A DNA stretch of 16,729 nucleotides from Acanthamoeba lenticulata (lineage: Eukaryota > Discosea > Longamoebia > Acanthamoebidae), in the NCBI GenBank assembly GCA_002179805.1, contig NAVB01002020.1:1-16729 (forward strand), in the 5' to 3' direction. Each line of letters begins with the position of its first letter. Positions within the stretch are counted from its first letter, which is position 1. Under the pieces are notes generated by a model that saw only the letters and a program-made list of their open reading frames with translations, did not search any database and was not told the DNA's origin. The position numbers were made by a program, and so were the translations under genes. Of the stretch, positions 1-9,462 are shown in pieces.

Positions 1-2
1 TC

Positions 3-651
3 AAGTGCGTCACCTGCACGGTGCAGCTCAACGTGAAGACCTTCTTCTACCGCGATGGCCAAGCCTTCTGCGACAAGTGCGGCAACGCTCGTTTCGTACG
101 TCTTGCCCAGCGCTGCTCCCCCCCCCCCCAACCCAATTCTCTTCTTCAAGCACTTCACTCACACAAGCTGGTCATCCTCTGCAGGACAAGAACGCCCAGA
201 CCGCCGAGACGATGGAGACCAAGAACGTGAAGGAGAAGCCCAAGGTGGCGCTCGTCAACGAGCAGTTCAAGGGTGAGCTCGTGGGACAGAAGTCGAGCGA
301 GGACGCCTCGTCGCTGCACATCGCCACTCGAGTGCAGGCGCACGAGCTTGCCACCGACGTGAAGATGGTCAACGAGCAAGTGCGCGGCGAGCTTGCCGGT
401 ACGTACCAGGCTGGTCTAGACTTTCTGCGTGCGAGTGACGAGCAGCACACAGCGCTAGAGCTCACACCGCTGCTTCTCTTCCCACAGGCCAAAAGACTGG
501 CATCGACACGGGGGCGATCCAGATCGCCAGGCCGATGGAGAACTCGAGCCTGATCAAGGAGACCAAGTTGGTGAACGAGCAGATCCGTGGTGCGGGCGCC
601 GGCCAACAGTCGAACCAAGTGGCCCAGTCCGTCGCTGTCACTGGCGTGTAA
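3..651 (+). CDS. LIM-domain protein with C-terminal 38-residue VNEQ repeats (5' end missing)
   Basis: Only the 3' part of this gene lies in the window. Exons are 3-95, 185-398 and 488-651 (TAA at 649-651), joined in phase 0 and phase 1 with GT-AG introns of 89 nt each. The first exon encodes the second zinc finger of a LIM domain: C-x2-C, then FFYRDGQAFCDKC with the closing C-x2-C. LIM domains are protein-protein interaction modules, often cytoskeletal or nuclear. After it come three copies of a 38-residue unit with core VNEQ-[FVI]-[KR]-G-E-L-x-G-Q. The VNEQ codons start at 254, 368 and 571; once the intron is removed the spacing is exactly 38 codons twice, and the last unit is cut short by the stop. 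Intron 1 holds a run of about 12 C. No canonical AATAAA follows. I do not recognise the specific protein; the LIM call is strong, its partner unknown. Confidence 0.85.
118..129. repeat. Poly-C tract in an intron
   Basis: A run of about 12 C lies in intron 1 of the LIM gene, 20 to 30 nt after the donor. It is a slippage-prone homopolymer, so its length may vary or be misread. Confidence 0.7.
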
Positions 652-1508
652 GTCCGAGGCCAAGCTCGCCTTGTCCTATGTACAGATAGAGTCCACAACA
701 TAAATTATTGACAACCCGACTGCAACTCCTCTGGTCCTTCGTAGTCCCAAAGGCTGGCCGCAGGGCTCGTCGTAGCCTTAACGCCACTTGCGTGTCCAAC
801 GGTACAACTCACGGTGAGTGTTGCACCGCTCTGCGCTGGTGCTCTGGAAGGTCGCGAAAAGAACACCCGGGCCCAACGACAAGGACACAACCCGAGGCCT
901 CGGAGGCGTCCACCTACGAGCAAATTGGTCCGAGGACGATCGTCGCACTCCACCAGACCATCAGTACACAAGAGAAGGCGCCATCTCACTGACTTGATTG
1001 GGGGAGGAGCCAGATGGTCGAACACCCACCGCGTGGGTGCAGAAAAGGGGATCTCCTACCTCGGGCGGACAATCCGGCAGTGGACCACCGGGCCCAATAA
1101 CGAACCCCGAACCGCCCGTGGTAAAAGAGCCGATCGAGTGTTTCTCCGCAACGACTAACAAGGGCCTCCAGCGCACCAGAGGAAGAGCCGGTGCGTGTGG
1201 GCGGTCTTGTCTTGTTGTTCTTGTTGTCTTTTTCTCGCGGCCCGACAAAGCAACGTCACCAGCCAAGCACCACACCAGGGCCAGATCCCGTAGCCCCAGC
1301 AACCACCAATTCAACCTGAACCGGCATTCAACAAGAACTCTGGGGCCAGAATTTTTGTGCGCCATCATCGACAGGTCGCTAGGGAGGTGCTGCTTCTCGG
1401 TAGTGTGCTGACTGCTAGTCAGGACCGCAGCCCAACAACGTGGAAGAGAGTCAGACTTTACCGGCCCCTCTCTCACGCCCAAGCACACAGCAGGTTCAAG
1501 TGGAGTGG
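652..1508. other. Intergenic region between the LIM gene and regulator A
   Basis: About 860 nt hold no gene I can support. Open frames here, including a 246-codon minus-strand frame over 961-1701, show no recognisable domain, no homology to the paralogs and no consistent splice structure. The stretch should contain the LIM gene 3' end and the promoter of regulator A. I see no TATA box and no clear repeat. Confidence 0.5.
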
Positions 1509-3523
1509 ATGAAGCGCAGCCCCGAAGGAGGTTGGGGGGAAGGAGAAGACGCTGCAGCGGCGCTGGAGGGATCCAGCGCAATGGATGGGGACCCATACGA
1601 CCCATCTCAAGCCCAATCTGAACACGACAGGAAGGGTATCGCACGCTCCTGCAACTTGTGTCGCCTCTCCCACACGGCCTGCGAAACGTATCTTCCTTCA
1701 TCCTTAGCGCTGTGCTTTTTTAATTCTTTTTTTTCGTTTTGTTTGTTCCGCCTCTTTTCGCTTTCGTTTTTTCCCGACGTCGCCACTGATCACCTTTCTT
1801 TTGCGGCCGCAGAACGCGGCCGTGCAAGCGGTGCGTACGAATAGGGAAGGCCGACTTGTGCGCGGACATCCCTTTGCGAAAGCGCGGGCGGCCAAAGACG
1901 AGCACCCGCAAGACCAGCGATGAAAAGACCAAAAAACCGATCGGCCCCGCCGCCTTCCTCCCCATCGAGCCCAAGCCAGCGGGTGTCCCGCCGGCGGCCA
2001 CTCAGCCATCCCCCATGATATCGCCGCCGCGCACCACAGCGCAGTCCGCCAGCAGCCCACACAGGCCCAGCCCAGCCGTCCCGACGTCTTGCCCTCTTCC
2101 TCCCGCCACGCTGCCGATGCGGTTGGGGCAGGAGGCGGTGCCGCAAGCCACGAGCTCGGCAACTGCTGCTTCTGCCTCGGGCGATCCTCCTGGACGGAAC
2201 GTTGAGGACGGCCTGGCGCTTCTCGCCCATGCGCCGCCCGGCTCGCTGCTGAAACCAAGAACGTATCCGGACCCGTTCGTCGCCGCGTGGGATCCCACGC
2301 TGTCTCGACCCAGCCCGGCCCTGCATCAACAACATCAGCTCTCGGCGGTCATGGGCAGGCCGCCCGCAGGGCCCCTCAAGCAGGAGCGGGACGCGCCGAA
2401 GCGAAGGCGGACCGCCTACGACGAAGTTGAAGTAGATGTCGATGTTGTTGGCCGCGGCGACGACGACCTCCGGCAGTATCCGATGATGGTCAGTTATCAA
2501 CGCCCCCACCCGCACCATCACCACCACTATTACCACCATCCACACCAGGAGGACGAGGAGTCGATGTACCTCGACAAGCCTTCGCCCTTCCCGCCCCAAC
2601 AACCGCAGCCGCCTTTCGCTCCGTTCGCATCGCCGGGGACGCAGCCCTCGTTCAACCCGGCCTGGAGATCGTGCACGCGGCCTCTACCGCTGTTCGGCTC
2701 GTCGTGCTCGGTGGCCCCGTCATGGCGCGACATCTACGAGATCTTCCCCTTCCTCAAAGAGTTCCAGCTGAGCCCGGGCGAGTTCGCGGTGGACGACCTC
2801 AGGTGAGGTGCCTTGCCTCGCGCCGGCACCGACACGTTGCTGACCACCACTTTCCTCTCGCGTCCACGCAGGAAACCGACAGCGGTGGTGGCGAGGTCAA
2901 CAGAGGGCTTCTCGCCGGTGATGATTTGGGTAAACCGGGCCTTCTGCACGATCCACGGCTACTCCTATGTGCGTCTGTTCGATGCTCTCCACTCTCCCGC
3001 ACATGAGGCACCTTCTGATCTGCGTTGGGACACAATAGGTCGAGCTATTGGGCGCTCCAATCACAAAGATATCTTTGCTGCTCACCTATCCTGAAATCGC
3101 TCAACCGCTCTTTTCCTTCCTCAAGAGCCCCCAGTACAAGAACTTCGTCCTCTTTTCTCGTCTTGTTGTGTTCTGCTCCACTCACTCAACGCACGCGTCA
3201 GGCCGCCAATGTCGGTGTCCTCTGTACAGAAGCTTCTGCTCCGTCATCGCCACAAGGACGCACGCACTGTCATGATTGAGTGCAGGGTCCAGTTTTGCTA
3301 CGGCTATGATGGCCTGGTACATTCCATCCTTTGTGGCTTTTGTAGAGATGGTGTTGCAAGCTCATGACATTGACCACATTAGCCCAAGTACGGGATCTAC
3401 TGCGTCGATCGGTGGCGCGAAGACGTACTACTCGAGCGAGAGCAAGAGCCCGAGCAGTGGATCTTTTCCTTCAAGAATGCCGTCCAGCAGCAGCACATGC
3501 TCACGCAGCACGCACAACAATAA
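1509..3523 (+). CDS. Regulator A: Zn2Cys6 / AT-hook / PAS transcription factor without coiled coil
   Basis: Predicted nuclear DNA-binding regulator of 550 aa. Exons: 1509-1687, 1813-2802, 2872-2968, 3039-3169, 3202-3316, 3383-3523. The Zn2Cys6 cluster has Cys 48, 51, 58, 64, 67 and 76 (C-x2-C-x6-C-x5-C-x2-C-x8-C) and is split by intron 1. It is followed by the AT-hook-like KRGRPK at residues 83-88. A long linker rich in Pro, Ser and Ala, with a His-rich patch (codons near 2510-2545), leads to a PAS-type domain starting at FPFLKEF (about residue 371) and running to about 520. The intron before KP (phase 2) and the one before VELLG (phase 0) match the paralogs. The coiled coil seen in B-F is missing here. 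The first in-frame ATG was taken as start. The 3169/3202 junction uses a weak donor (GTTCTG); I chose it because the product then aligns without gaps to regulator C. Zn2Cys6 proteins bind CGG-containing sites; the target here is unknown. Confidence 0.82.
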
Positions 3524-3526
3524 GAA

Positions 3527-3532
3527 AATAAA
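3527..3532 (+). promoter_or_regulatory. Candidate polyadenylation signal of regulator A
   Basis: AATAAA lies 3 nt after the stop codon of regulator A, between it and the tRNA-Trp gene. The match is exact, but the position implies a very short 3' UTR. Confidence 0.45.
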
Positions 3533-3613
3533 TTGCATGGTCGCCGATGGCGCTACCCTGGCTTTCATTTCATGTAATGTTTGCCGTAGAAATATCATAA
3601 CAACAGAAGAAAA

Positions 3614-3686
3614 GGGGGCGTAGCTCAACTGGTAGAGCGTCTGACTCCAGATCAGAAGGCTGCGTGTTCAAGTCACGTCGTCCTCA
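3614..3686 (+). tRNA. tRNA-Trp (anticodon CCA)
   Basis: A 73-nt cloverleaf folds fully: acceptor GGGGGCG with CGTCCTC (two G-U pairs), U8 A9, D stem GCTC/GAGC, anticodon stem TCTGA/TCAGA with loop CTCCAGA, variable AGGCT, T stem GCGTG/CACGT with loop TTCAAGT, and discriminator A at 3686. The loop places CCA at positions 34-36, which reads UGG. The internal A box (TAGCTCAACTGG) is intact, the B box is recognisable, and there is no intron. It lies 90 nt after regulator A and faces the tRNA-Pro gene. Confidence 0.95.
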
Positions 3687-3689
3687 AAA

Positions 3690-3694
3690 TTTTT
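3690..3694 (+). terminator. RNA polymerase III terminator of tRNA-Trp
   Basis: Five T follow the tRNA-Trp discriminator base by a few nucleotides, the usual pol III stop signal. Confidence 0.75.
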
Positions 3695-3762
3695 ACCCAA
3701 ATTCTTACCCAAATTGGCTATGGAGGAAGTTGCGTCACGTGGCATCAGCAATTTTTCCGGAC

Positions 3763-3768
3763 AAAAAA
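3763..3768 (-). terminator. RNA polymerase III terminator of tRNA-Pro
   Basis: Six A on the plus strand read as six T on the minus strand, 4 nt after the 3' end of tRNA-Pro. Confidence 0.75.
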
Positions 3769-3772
3769 GCTA

Positions 3773-3843
3773 GGGCGCTGCCCGGAATCGAACCGGGGCC
3801 TCCTGCACCCGAAGCAGGAATTTTACCACTTAACTACAGCGCC
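3773..3843 (-). tRNA. tRNA-Pro (anticodon CGG)
   Basis: On the minus strand a 71-nt cloverleaf forms: acceptor GGCGCTG perfectly paired with CAGCGCC, T8 A9, D arm GTT...AAAT, anticodon stem CCTGC/GCAGG with loop TTCGGGT, variable AGGC, T stem CCCGG/CCGGG with loop TTCGATT, and discriminator C. Anticodon CGG reads the CCG proline codon, and C73 is the usual base in eukaryotic tRNA-Pro. Both internal promoter boxes (TAGTTAAGTGG and GGTTCGATTCC) are good. There is no intron. The gene is convergent with tRNA-Trp; their 3' ends are 86 nt apart. Confidence 0.95.
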
Positions 3844-3960
3844 CCGTTAGTGTTGCGAGCTAATATCAACATTATGTAGCAGCTGGATGTGGGTGTGGTA
3901 CTTACCCCTGTCGCTCTGGTTCACATGGTGCTGTTCTGATATCCATACGTGTCGTAAGGG

Positions 3961-5810
3961 TTAAGAGACACCAAGAGAAGTCCACAAGGCATCCAGTTCG
4001 GCGTCGCCAAACGCCCCGTATGTCGTGTCCTCCAGCTCGCTTGCAAATGGCTGGCCGTCACTCTCGTCGCTATTACTTGCACTTACGGCGAAGTTTTTTG
4101 GCGAGGCTCCGCCTGAAGACGACGAAGTGTAGTCGGGCTCGAGAGGCGCAGAGAGCGAGCACGGCACCAGCGACGCCTCATCGCTTGTAGGGAAGAACGG
4201 GTCCTCCACCCCGCACCTGGGCCGATCGCGGAGAAGGAGGACGTTCGAGCACTGGGGGAAGCTGTTGATCTGCATCACCTCGTCGATGACCATGATCAGC
4301 CACTTGGGCTGCACGTAAAGGAAGAGGTTTCGGGGTGAGCAAGCGCTGCGTCGCCTCTCAGCAACCGAAAAAGAAGGGGCGGCCGCCAGTTACCTGGCCA
4401 GAAGTGTTGAAGAGGAACTGGCAGCGCGCCCGGAGATGTCGCTTTTGCCAATTCACCACCCACCAGAGGTCCTGGCGGAAGATGGCGCCTACACTCGATG
4501 CCAACGAGGCGGGAAACGCGTGATAAAGCACGCGCACGCGAGTCATGTCGTCCATGTGCCGGCACAGCATGGTGATAGGGTTGCCAATGAGCTCCTCGAA
4601 GCGGTAGCCCGTGAGATGACAAAAGGTTGGCGACGCATAAACATAGTTTGGGGGTCTAAACTCGGCGATCGTGCGCGGCTCGCTGAGCTTCAACGCTGCG
4701 AATGGCTTGCTGCGGGTCCAGCAGACGGTTAGCTCTCTTAAGAAGTGCCCATATGAGGAGGAAGATGCGTACGCAAGGTCGTCTATGACGAGAGCCTCAC
4801 GCCGCAAGTCGTAGTCGGCCAAGAAAGGCAGTATGTGAATGGCGGCCAACAGGACAGCCGGCAGGCCCTCAGCACCGCCTTGAAAGAAGGTGCCGGGCGG
4901 CGCTGGCATGGGCTCGAACGGCTGCGAGAAGGGGCTCAGCGGCGAAAGACGCTGGCGCAGGGTCGTCCCTGGCAGCTGCTGGACGGCAAGGAGGCCAAGG
5001 ACGTGCTCCATATTGCGCCTGCTCTCGTCTTGCATCCGCTCGGCTCGTTGCTCGGACTGCTGATGAAGAAGACCGAGCGTGTGCACCTGGTCGCGAAGGT
5101 AGCGATTCTCTTTCCGCATCTCTTGCATCTGCTCAAACATGAGCTGAACGAGAGACTCCGTCCTGGTGGGCTCGGCGCTTGCGACCACGCTCGAGCCCTG
5201 AGTGATCCCCGAGGGCGAGGGCGCAAACGCGGGTGCGGTGGGTGTTGTCGTGGTGGTGGCGGGTCGTGGCGCGAGAGGTGGACCAGGCGGTCTCCGCGGC
5301 TGTGCTGCATCTGTGCCAAAAGCACCACAAGCAGCGTCAGCGAAGTTGGGCGCTTTACGGCTCGAGACGGTAAGGCCTTACGGGGATCAGCTCTGTGGCG
5401 TTTGCTGCGGTCCGCCTCGGCTGTCGGCTGACCCACAGGCACGAAGAAGTTTTCAAAGTGTATGGACGACGGCGAGGGGGCAGTGCGGGTAGGTGGGGCA
5501 GCAGTCGCCGTTGCTGTGGGTGCGCTGCCGCTTGGTGAATCGAACTGAATCGTGCCCTTTGGCGGTCTGCCTCGCTTGCGAGCCGGCAGCTTGGTGCACT
5601 GCTCCCCCTTGCCCAAGCTCAGGCAACGCTGGCACGGATGCCCCCTTGTAGTTCAACAACACAATCAGTCATACACCCGATGATTCATTCGTAAATGCAC
5701 TCGCGCTTTTACCCCTCACAGGCGGCATGAACTTGCCGGCACGCCGTGCACGCCTTCTTCAACACAGGTGCTTGGGCAGTAGCAACTCCTTGCCCCCGCA
5801 GCTCGCTCAT
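3961..5810 (-). CDS. Regulator B: Zn2Cys6 / AT-hook / coiled-coil / PAS transcription factor
   Basis: Predicted 520-aa nuclear regulator. Exons in transcript order: 5810-5713, 5644-5382, 5310-4773, 4709-4394, 4308-3961 (TAA). Cys 21, 24, 31, 37, 40 and 49 form the Zn2Cys6 cluster, split by the 68-nt intron 1 in phase 2. KRGRPPK (56-62) is AT-hook-like. A basic KRHR patch precedes the phase-1 intron. A heptad-rich coiled coil (about 172-230) should dimerise the protein. The PAS-type domain runs from about residue 281 past 405 and includes GYRFEELIGNP. The PAS core is one 316-nt exon, whereas D and F reach the same length with three exons. The tail has a Ser stretch and ends with an acidic, hydrophobic segment (AFGDAELDALWTSLGVS), a plausible activation region. 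The gap to the stop of regulator C upstream is only 147 nt, so the promoter must be short or overlap C's 3' end. The ligand, if any, is unknown. Confidence 0.88.
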
Positions 5811-5957
5811 GGCACAGTTAGTGCTTGCGCTCTCCATCAATAAAACCAAATGAAGGGAACAACTCGAATGCAAGAAATGCACGTTACTGCATGTTTTCGT
5901 TTGTACAAAATAAATAAATAGATTATGACGAAAATGTAATGCTCCCGCCTGGCGTGA

Positions 5958-8856
5958 TCAGGAGACGCTGTCGCTGTCGAACCAGCTGCTGGTGCTGGCG
6001 CTCTGCGGCTGCGTGGGCGGGGTCTGGTGGAGGTCTTTGAGCCACGAGTAGTCGCCGCCAGCGCCTCCCCCGCTCCCTGGTGGCTGTTGCTGCTGTGGCG
6101 TCGAGAACTGACCAAACGGCAGCCCCGAGGAGGACGACGACAGCGACAGCGACGAGGGCGTCGCGGGCGCACCATAGGACGGCACCGAGGGCGACGCAGG
6201 GATGAGCTGGAGGAGCAATTCCTGCAGGTCGATTCGCTCCTCCGCGCCAGAGAAGAGCGGCGAGGGCGCTGGCACCGCCGCCGACGAGGGCGGCGGATAG
6301 GCCTGGGCCGTGTTCGCGGGCTGCTGATGATGATGATGTTGCTGCTGCGGCGCTGGTGGTGGCTGGGCGTGGTGATGAACAGCCGGTGGCGGGGCGGCTC
6401 GGTCGTGCTGAGTATGACCCGCGAACATGCTCTGCGGTGGCGGCGGGTTGAACGGGCCGTAGCCGGGATGCGAGCCCGCTCGTGGCGTGTTGTCACAGTT
6501 GAGCGGTGTCGTGCAGGTCGAGGCGGTCGAGGGGGATGACGAAACAGGCGACGAGCTGCTGGCCGCGCCCGGCACCATCCCAGGCTTGGGCTGGCCCCAC
6601 GCGATCGGAGGCACCCATTCCAACGGGAGATCCTCGCTGCGCATTTCGAGCTCCGTGTAGGAGTCCACCACCGTCACGCACCATCGAATCTGAATCACCT
6701 CGTGGGTCAGCAAATTCCACCTATGTTTTGTATTTATTTATTCTTTATTTTGTTTTATTTTTTGATATCTAGAGGAAGGACGTACGTAGCCTAGTTCGTT
6801 GTAGAAGGCCTGATGTCGACACTCGCACCGGAGGACACCACCGTCCTTGCGTCGCATCAACACCGGAAGCGCAAACGGTTCGCTGATCGTTTGCGGCGCG
6901 CTAAACCCGAGCAAGCGAGATAAAGGCGACATGTCAGCACAAATCATGCCTTGGCGAGTAACGTCAACGAGCGAGCCGGACCTTTGGAAGAGCTTCGACA
7001 GCATCTCCTTCTTGGCCTGGTCGTCGACGTAGGTCACCTTGTTTACGTTCCTCCCCAGCAATTCGTTCTAAAAAAAAGCCAAGTTGTCAGCAGCGCTGGC
7101 CTGAATGCATCAGGCCGTGTGCGAGCGAGGTGACAGGCAACGCACCAGGGCAAAGCCCGACAGCTCGGCAAAGACGTTGTTGACAAAGATGAAAATGGGC
7201 GGTGACGAGTCCTCGCCGATGTACTGCGAGATGACTCGAAGAGCATAGAACGGTTTCCTGCAAACGGAGAGGTGAGCACACGCCGCGAGAATTAACATCG
7301 GACCGTGAAGAGGCGCGGCGTACCGTGGATCGTTGACGACGAACGTGGAGGGCGACACCGAGTAGTCCAACAGGAAGGGCATGCGGTTGAGGATGTCCGA
7401 GAGCGCCGTCATGGAAAGCGTGGACTCGGGCGGGCCCCAGTTTTTCTGTCCGCTGATGGCGGTGTGTGAGCGGAAGGAGGCCGACGCCGGCGAAGCGATG
7501 GTCGACGACGTCGTGGACACGGCCGCGGGGGGCGAAAAGCAAGAAGGACTCGGTGAGGCGGTCGTTGAGGAGTTGAGCTGGAGCAGGCGCTGCTCGGTCT
7601 TGTTCTGCCGCTTGACCACCTTGTCGAGCTGCTTCCGCATCTCGCGGTTGTGCTGCTTGACCTCGCGCAGCTCCTCGAGCACCAGGGAGAGGATGCCCTC
7701 GAGCACGTCGTCTCGCTTGCGCTCGCCCGCGCCTCCGGAGGTGGCCGCTCCGCGGAGCAGCGACGCCCCGAGCGACCCGAGCAGAGACTGGTTGGACGAG
7801 TCAAACGACGACGATGAGGGTGAAGACGGGAGCGAGTAGGGCGACGACGGTGTAGAGGAGGAGGAGGAGGAGGAGGAGGACAAGTCCAGCGACCCATTTG
7901 ACGACATCGCGGAGAGTCCCATCGTAGCTTGGCTCGTTGTCGACGCCGCCATCGACGCGGAAAGCGCGGCCGACGAGAAGGAAAATGTGGAGGAGAAGGC
8001 CCCGCGCGGGACCGTGGTGGTGAGCGAGGCAGCGGACTCGGCCGCGCCAAAGAAGGAAGATGAGATGTTGCTGATGCGCTCTGAGTGCGAGTGGAGCCCG
8101 GCCGAGGAGGACACCGACACCATCGACGCTGTGGTGCTGGTGGCCGTGGCCACGGGTGAGACCCGGAAGGGATCAAATGGGTCGAACGGCTGCGAAGGCA
8201 TCCGTATCTGGAACCCTGGAACATGACCACAAACAAGCAACCGCACAGCGGTCAATGATGTGCCACGGCACGGCCACAGTAAGGGTGGGGCCAAACTACC
8301 GTCTTCTCGTCGTGGTCGCTTGGCGGCCGAGTGCCACTCGCTATCGGCTCCCTTGCCGCCGGAGTTGTCTGACTCCAGTGTGTCGCCGTTGGCCGCTGCT
8401 GGTGCGGAGGAGGACGCGGTCTTGGAGCTCTTGGAGCTGCGCACCTTCTCCCCGGACCCGCTCTTGCGCGGGCGGCCGCGTTTTCGCATCTCAACGTCGG
8501 CGCACATGTGTGCCTTCCCGATGGCCACACATCGACGACATGGTCGCGAGCTGGGTTGGCGTGGTGCACCACACGGCAGAGTAGAAAAAGGAGAAAAACA
8601 CGCAACACGTGGGAAATAATTAGAAAACCACCTCAAATGCTTGGACGTTGGCGGGTAGGGCTGATCGTAGCCCTATGCGGAGGGGGCGAGGAGAAGGGGC
8701 AAGGGGAAGGAGGAGGAGATGGCCTGAACTTGGGGGAGAAGGAGGGAAGGGAATGGCACTCTACCTGTCGCACGCCGTGTGTGAAAGTCGGCACAGGTTA
8801 CACGCCCGACCAATTTGTTGCTGCTGCTGTTGTTTGCTGCTTGTGGCCTGCTCCAT
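5958..8856 (-). CDS. Regulator C: Zn2Cys6 / AT-hook / coiled-coil / PAS transcription factor
   Basis: Predicted 786-aa regulator. Exons in transcript order: 8856-8765, 8550-8300, 8215-7324, 7257-7146, 7067-6786, 6689-5958 (TGA). After a short Gln run, Cys 19, 22, 29, 35, 38 and 47 make the cluster; its splitting intron is the longest of the window (214 nt) and has a pyrimidine-rich sense strand. KRGRPRK follows at 54-60, then KRPRRE. A Ser-rich linker leads to a coiled coil (about 283-329). The PAS-type region begins at MPFLLDY (about residue 393), with introns before KPF (phase 2) and NELLG (phase 0). The PAS core exon is about 26 residues longer than in B, D and F. The 243-residue tail is rich in Pro, Gln and Ser, has IDLQELLLQL and GDYSWLKDL motifs shared with D, and ends in an acidic aromatic segment. 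Introns 8299-8216 and 7323-7258 are multiples of three without stops, so retention would keep the frame. Confidence 0.87.
7855..7880. repeat. (GAG)n trinucleotide repeat coding for Ser
   Basis: About 8.7 perfect GAG units on the plus strand encode a serine run on the sense (minus) strand, in the linker of regulator C between the basic patch and the coiled coil. Confidence 0.85.
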
Positions 8857-9462
8857 CACCGCCGGCGGAGGCGCAATACGGCCAGCAACCAACACGTGAG
8901 AAAGAAAGAAGAAGAAGAAGAGAACAAGGGCGGGTGCGGGCGGAAGTGAAAGAAAAAGAAGGAAAGCCTTGACAAAGGGGCGGTGTCCGAGGCCACCGCG
9001 AGCCCAGGTTGCGCCTGGCCCAGCTTCACGACCTCTAAACCCAACAACGACAAGGCGCAGGAAGGCGCACCTCTTGGCTCATCTTGAGCTGTCAACATGA
9101 ACGACTTATGCGCTCTCTTGCCGCAGTACGCGTCTCTCCGCTCCGACAAACCCACAAGAAAGAAAAGGGCCTTTTGCGCTTGCTTGCCCTTTACGTCTGT
9201 TCCCAGACTTGATTTTTCGAGGAATAACAGGAATATTCAATTTTCACCGACAAACCGCATTTTAAACCTATCGCGACAAAGGCTGCATCATTATAAACCA
9301 ATCGCATAATAGATAATGGAACCAATCATTATTTATTGCGGTTGCTTAACGGCGCAAAAGCCGACAAAAGCTGCCCGATAGGCTTATCGATTTTGACAAT
9401 GAGCCATCTCTGGGCCGATTGGGCTCTCCTAGGGAGTGACGGCTGGGAGACAACTGTTGTCT
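8857..9462. other. Intergenic region: 3' side of regulator D and promoter side of regulator C
   Basis: About 600 nt without a supported gene. The part next to regulator C must hold its promoter and includes a CACGTG hexamer at 8893-8898, 37 nt before the ATG, and a purine-rich plus strand near 8899-8965. The part next to regulator D is AT-richer than its surroundings (about 9215-9340) and contains a minus-strand AATAAA. Short open frames here show no domain. Confidence 0.45.
9332..9337 (-). promoter_or_regulatory. Candidate polyadenylation signal of regulator D
   Basis: AATAAA on the minus strand, 126 nt past the stop of regulator D and inside an AT-rich patch. The position and context suit a 3' end signal. 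Confidence 0.4.

Noticed and set aside
961..1701. A 246-codon minus-strand open frame overlapping the start of regulator A
   Set aside because: It has no recognisable domain, overlaps the zinc-cluster exon of A, and long chance frames are expected at this GC content.
3147..3229. Alternative junctions in regulator A using the acceptor at 3229 with phase-0 donors at 3147, 3165 or 3168
   Set aside because: They delete the segment that aligns without gaps to regulator C before the KD motif. The 3169/3202 pair keeps it and the conserved phase 2.
4710..4772. Possibility that B is unspliced here, since the frame runs through
   Set aside because: GT-AG boundaries, phase 2 and position match the intron before KP in A, C, D and F, so an intron is more likely, though retention is possible.
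5837..6496. Long Arg-rich minus-strand frame in the last exon of regulator C
   Set aside because: It is the +1 shadow of the Pro/Gln/Ser-rich tail. Arg runs arise from reading CG-rich codons out of frame.
6493..6713. Exon 6 of regulator C starting earlier, after the ATAG at 6724-6721
   Set aside because: That acceptor leads to the wrong frame. The acceptor before ATTCGATGG keeps phase 0 and matches the MRW start of the last exon in D.
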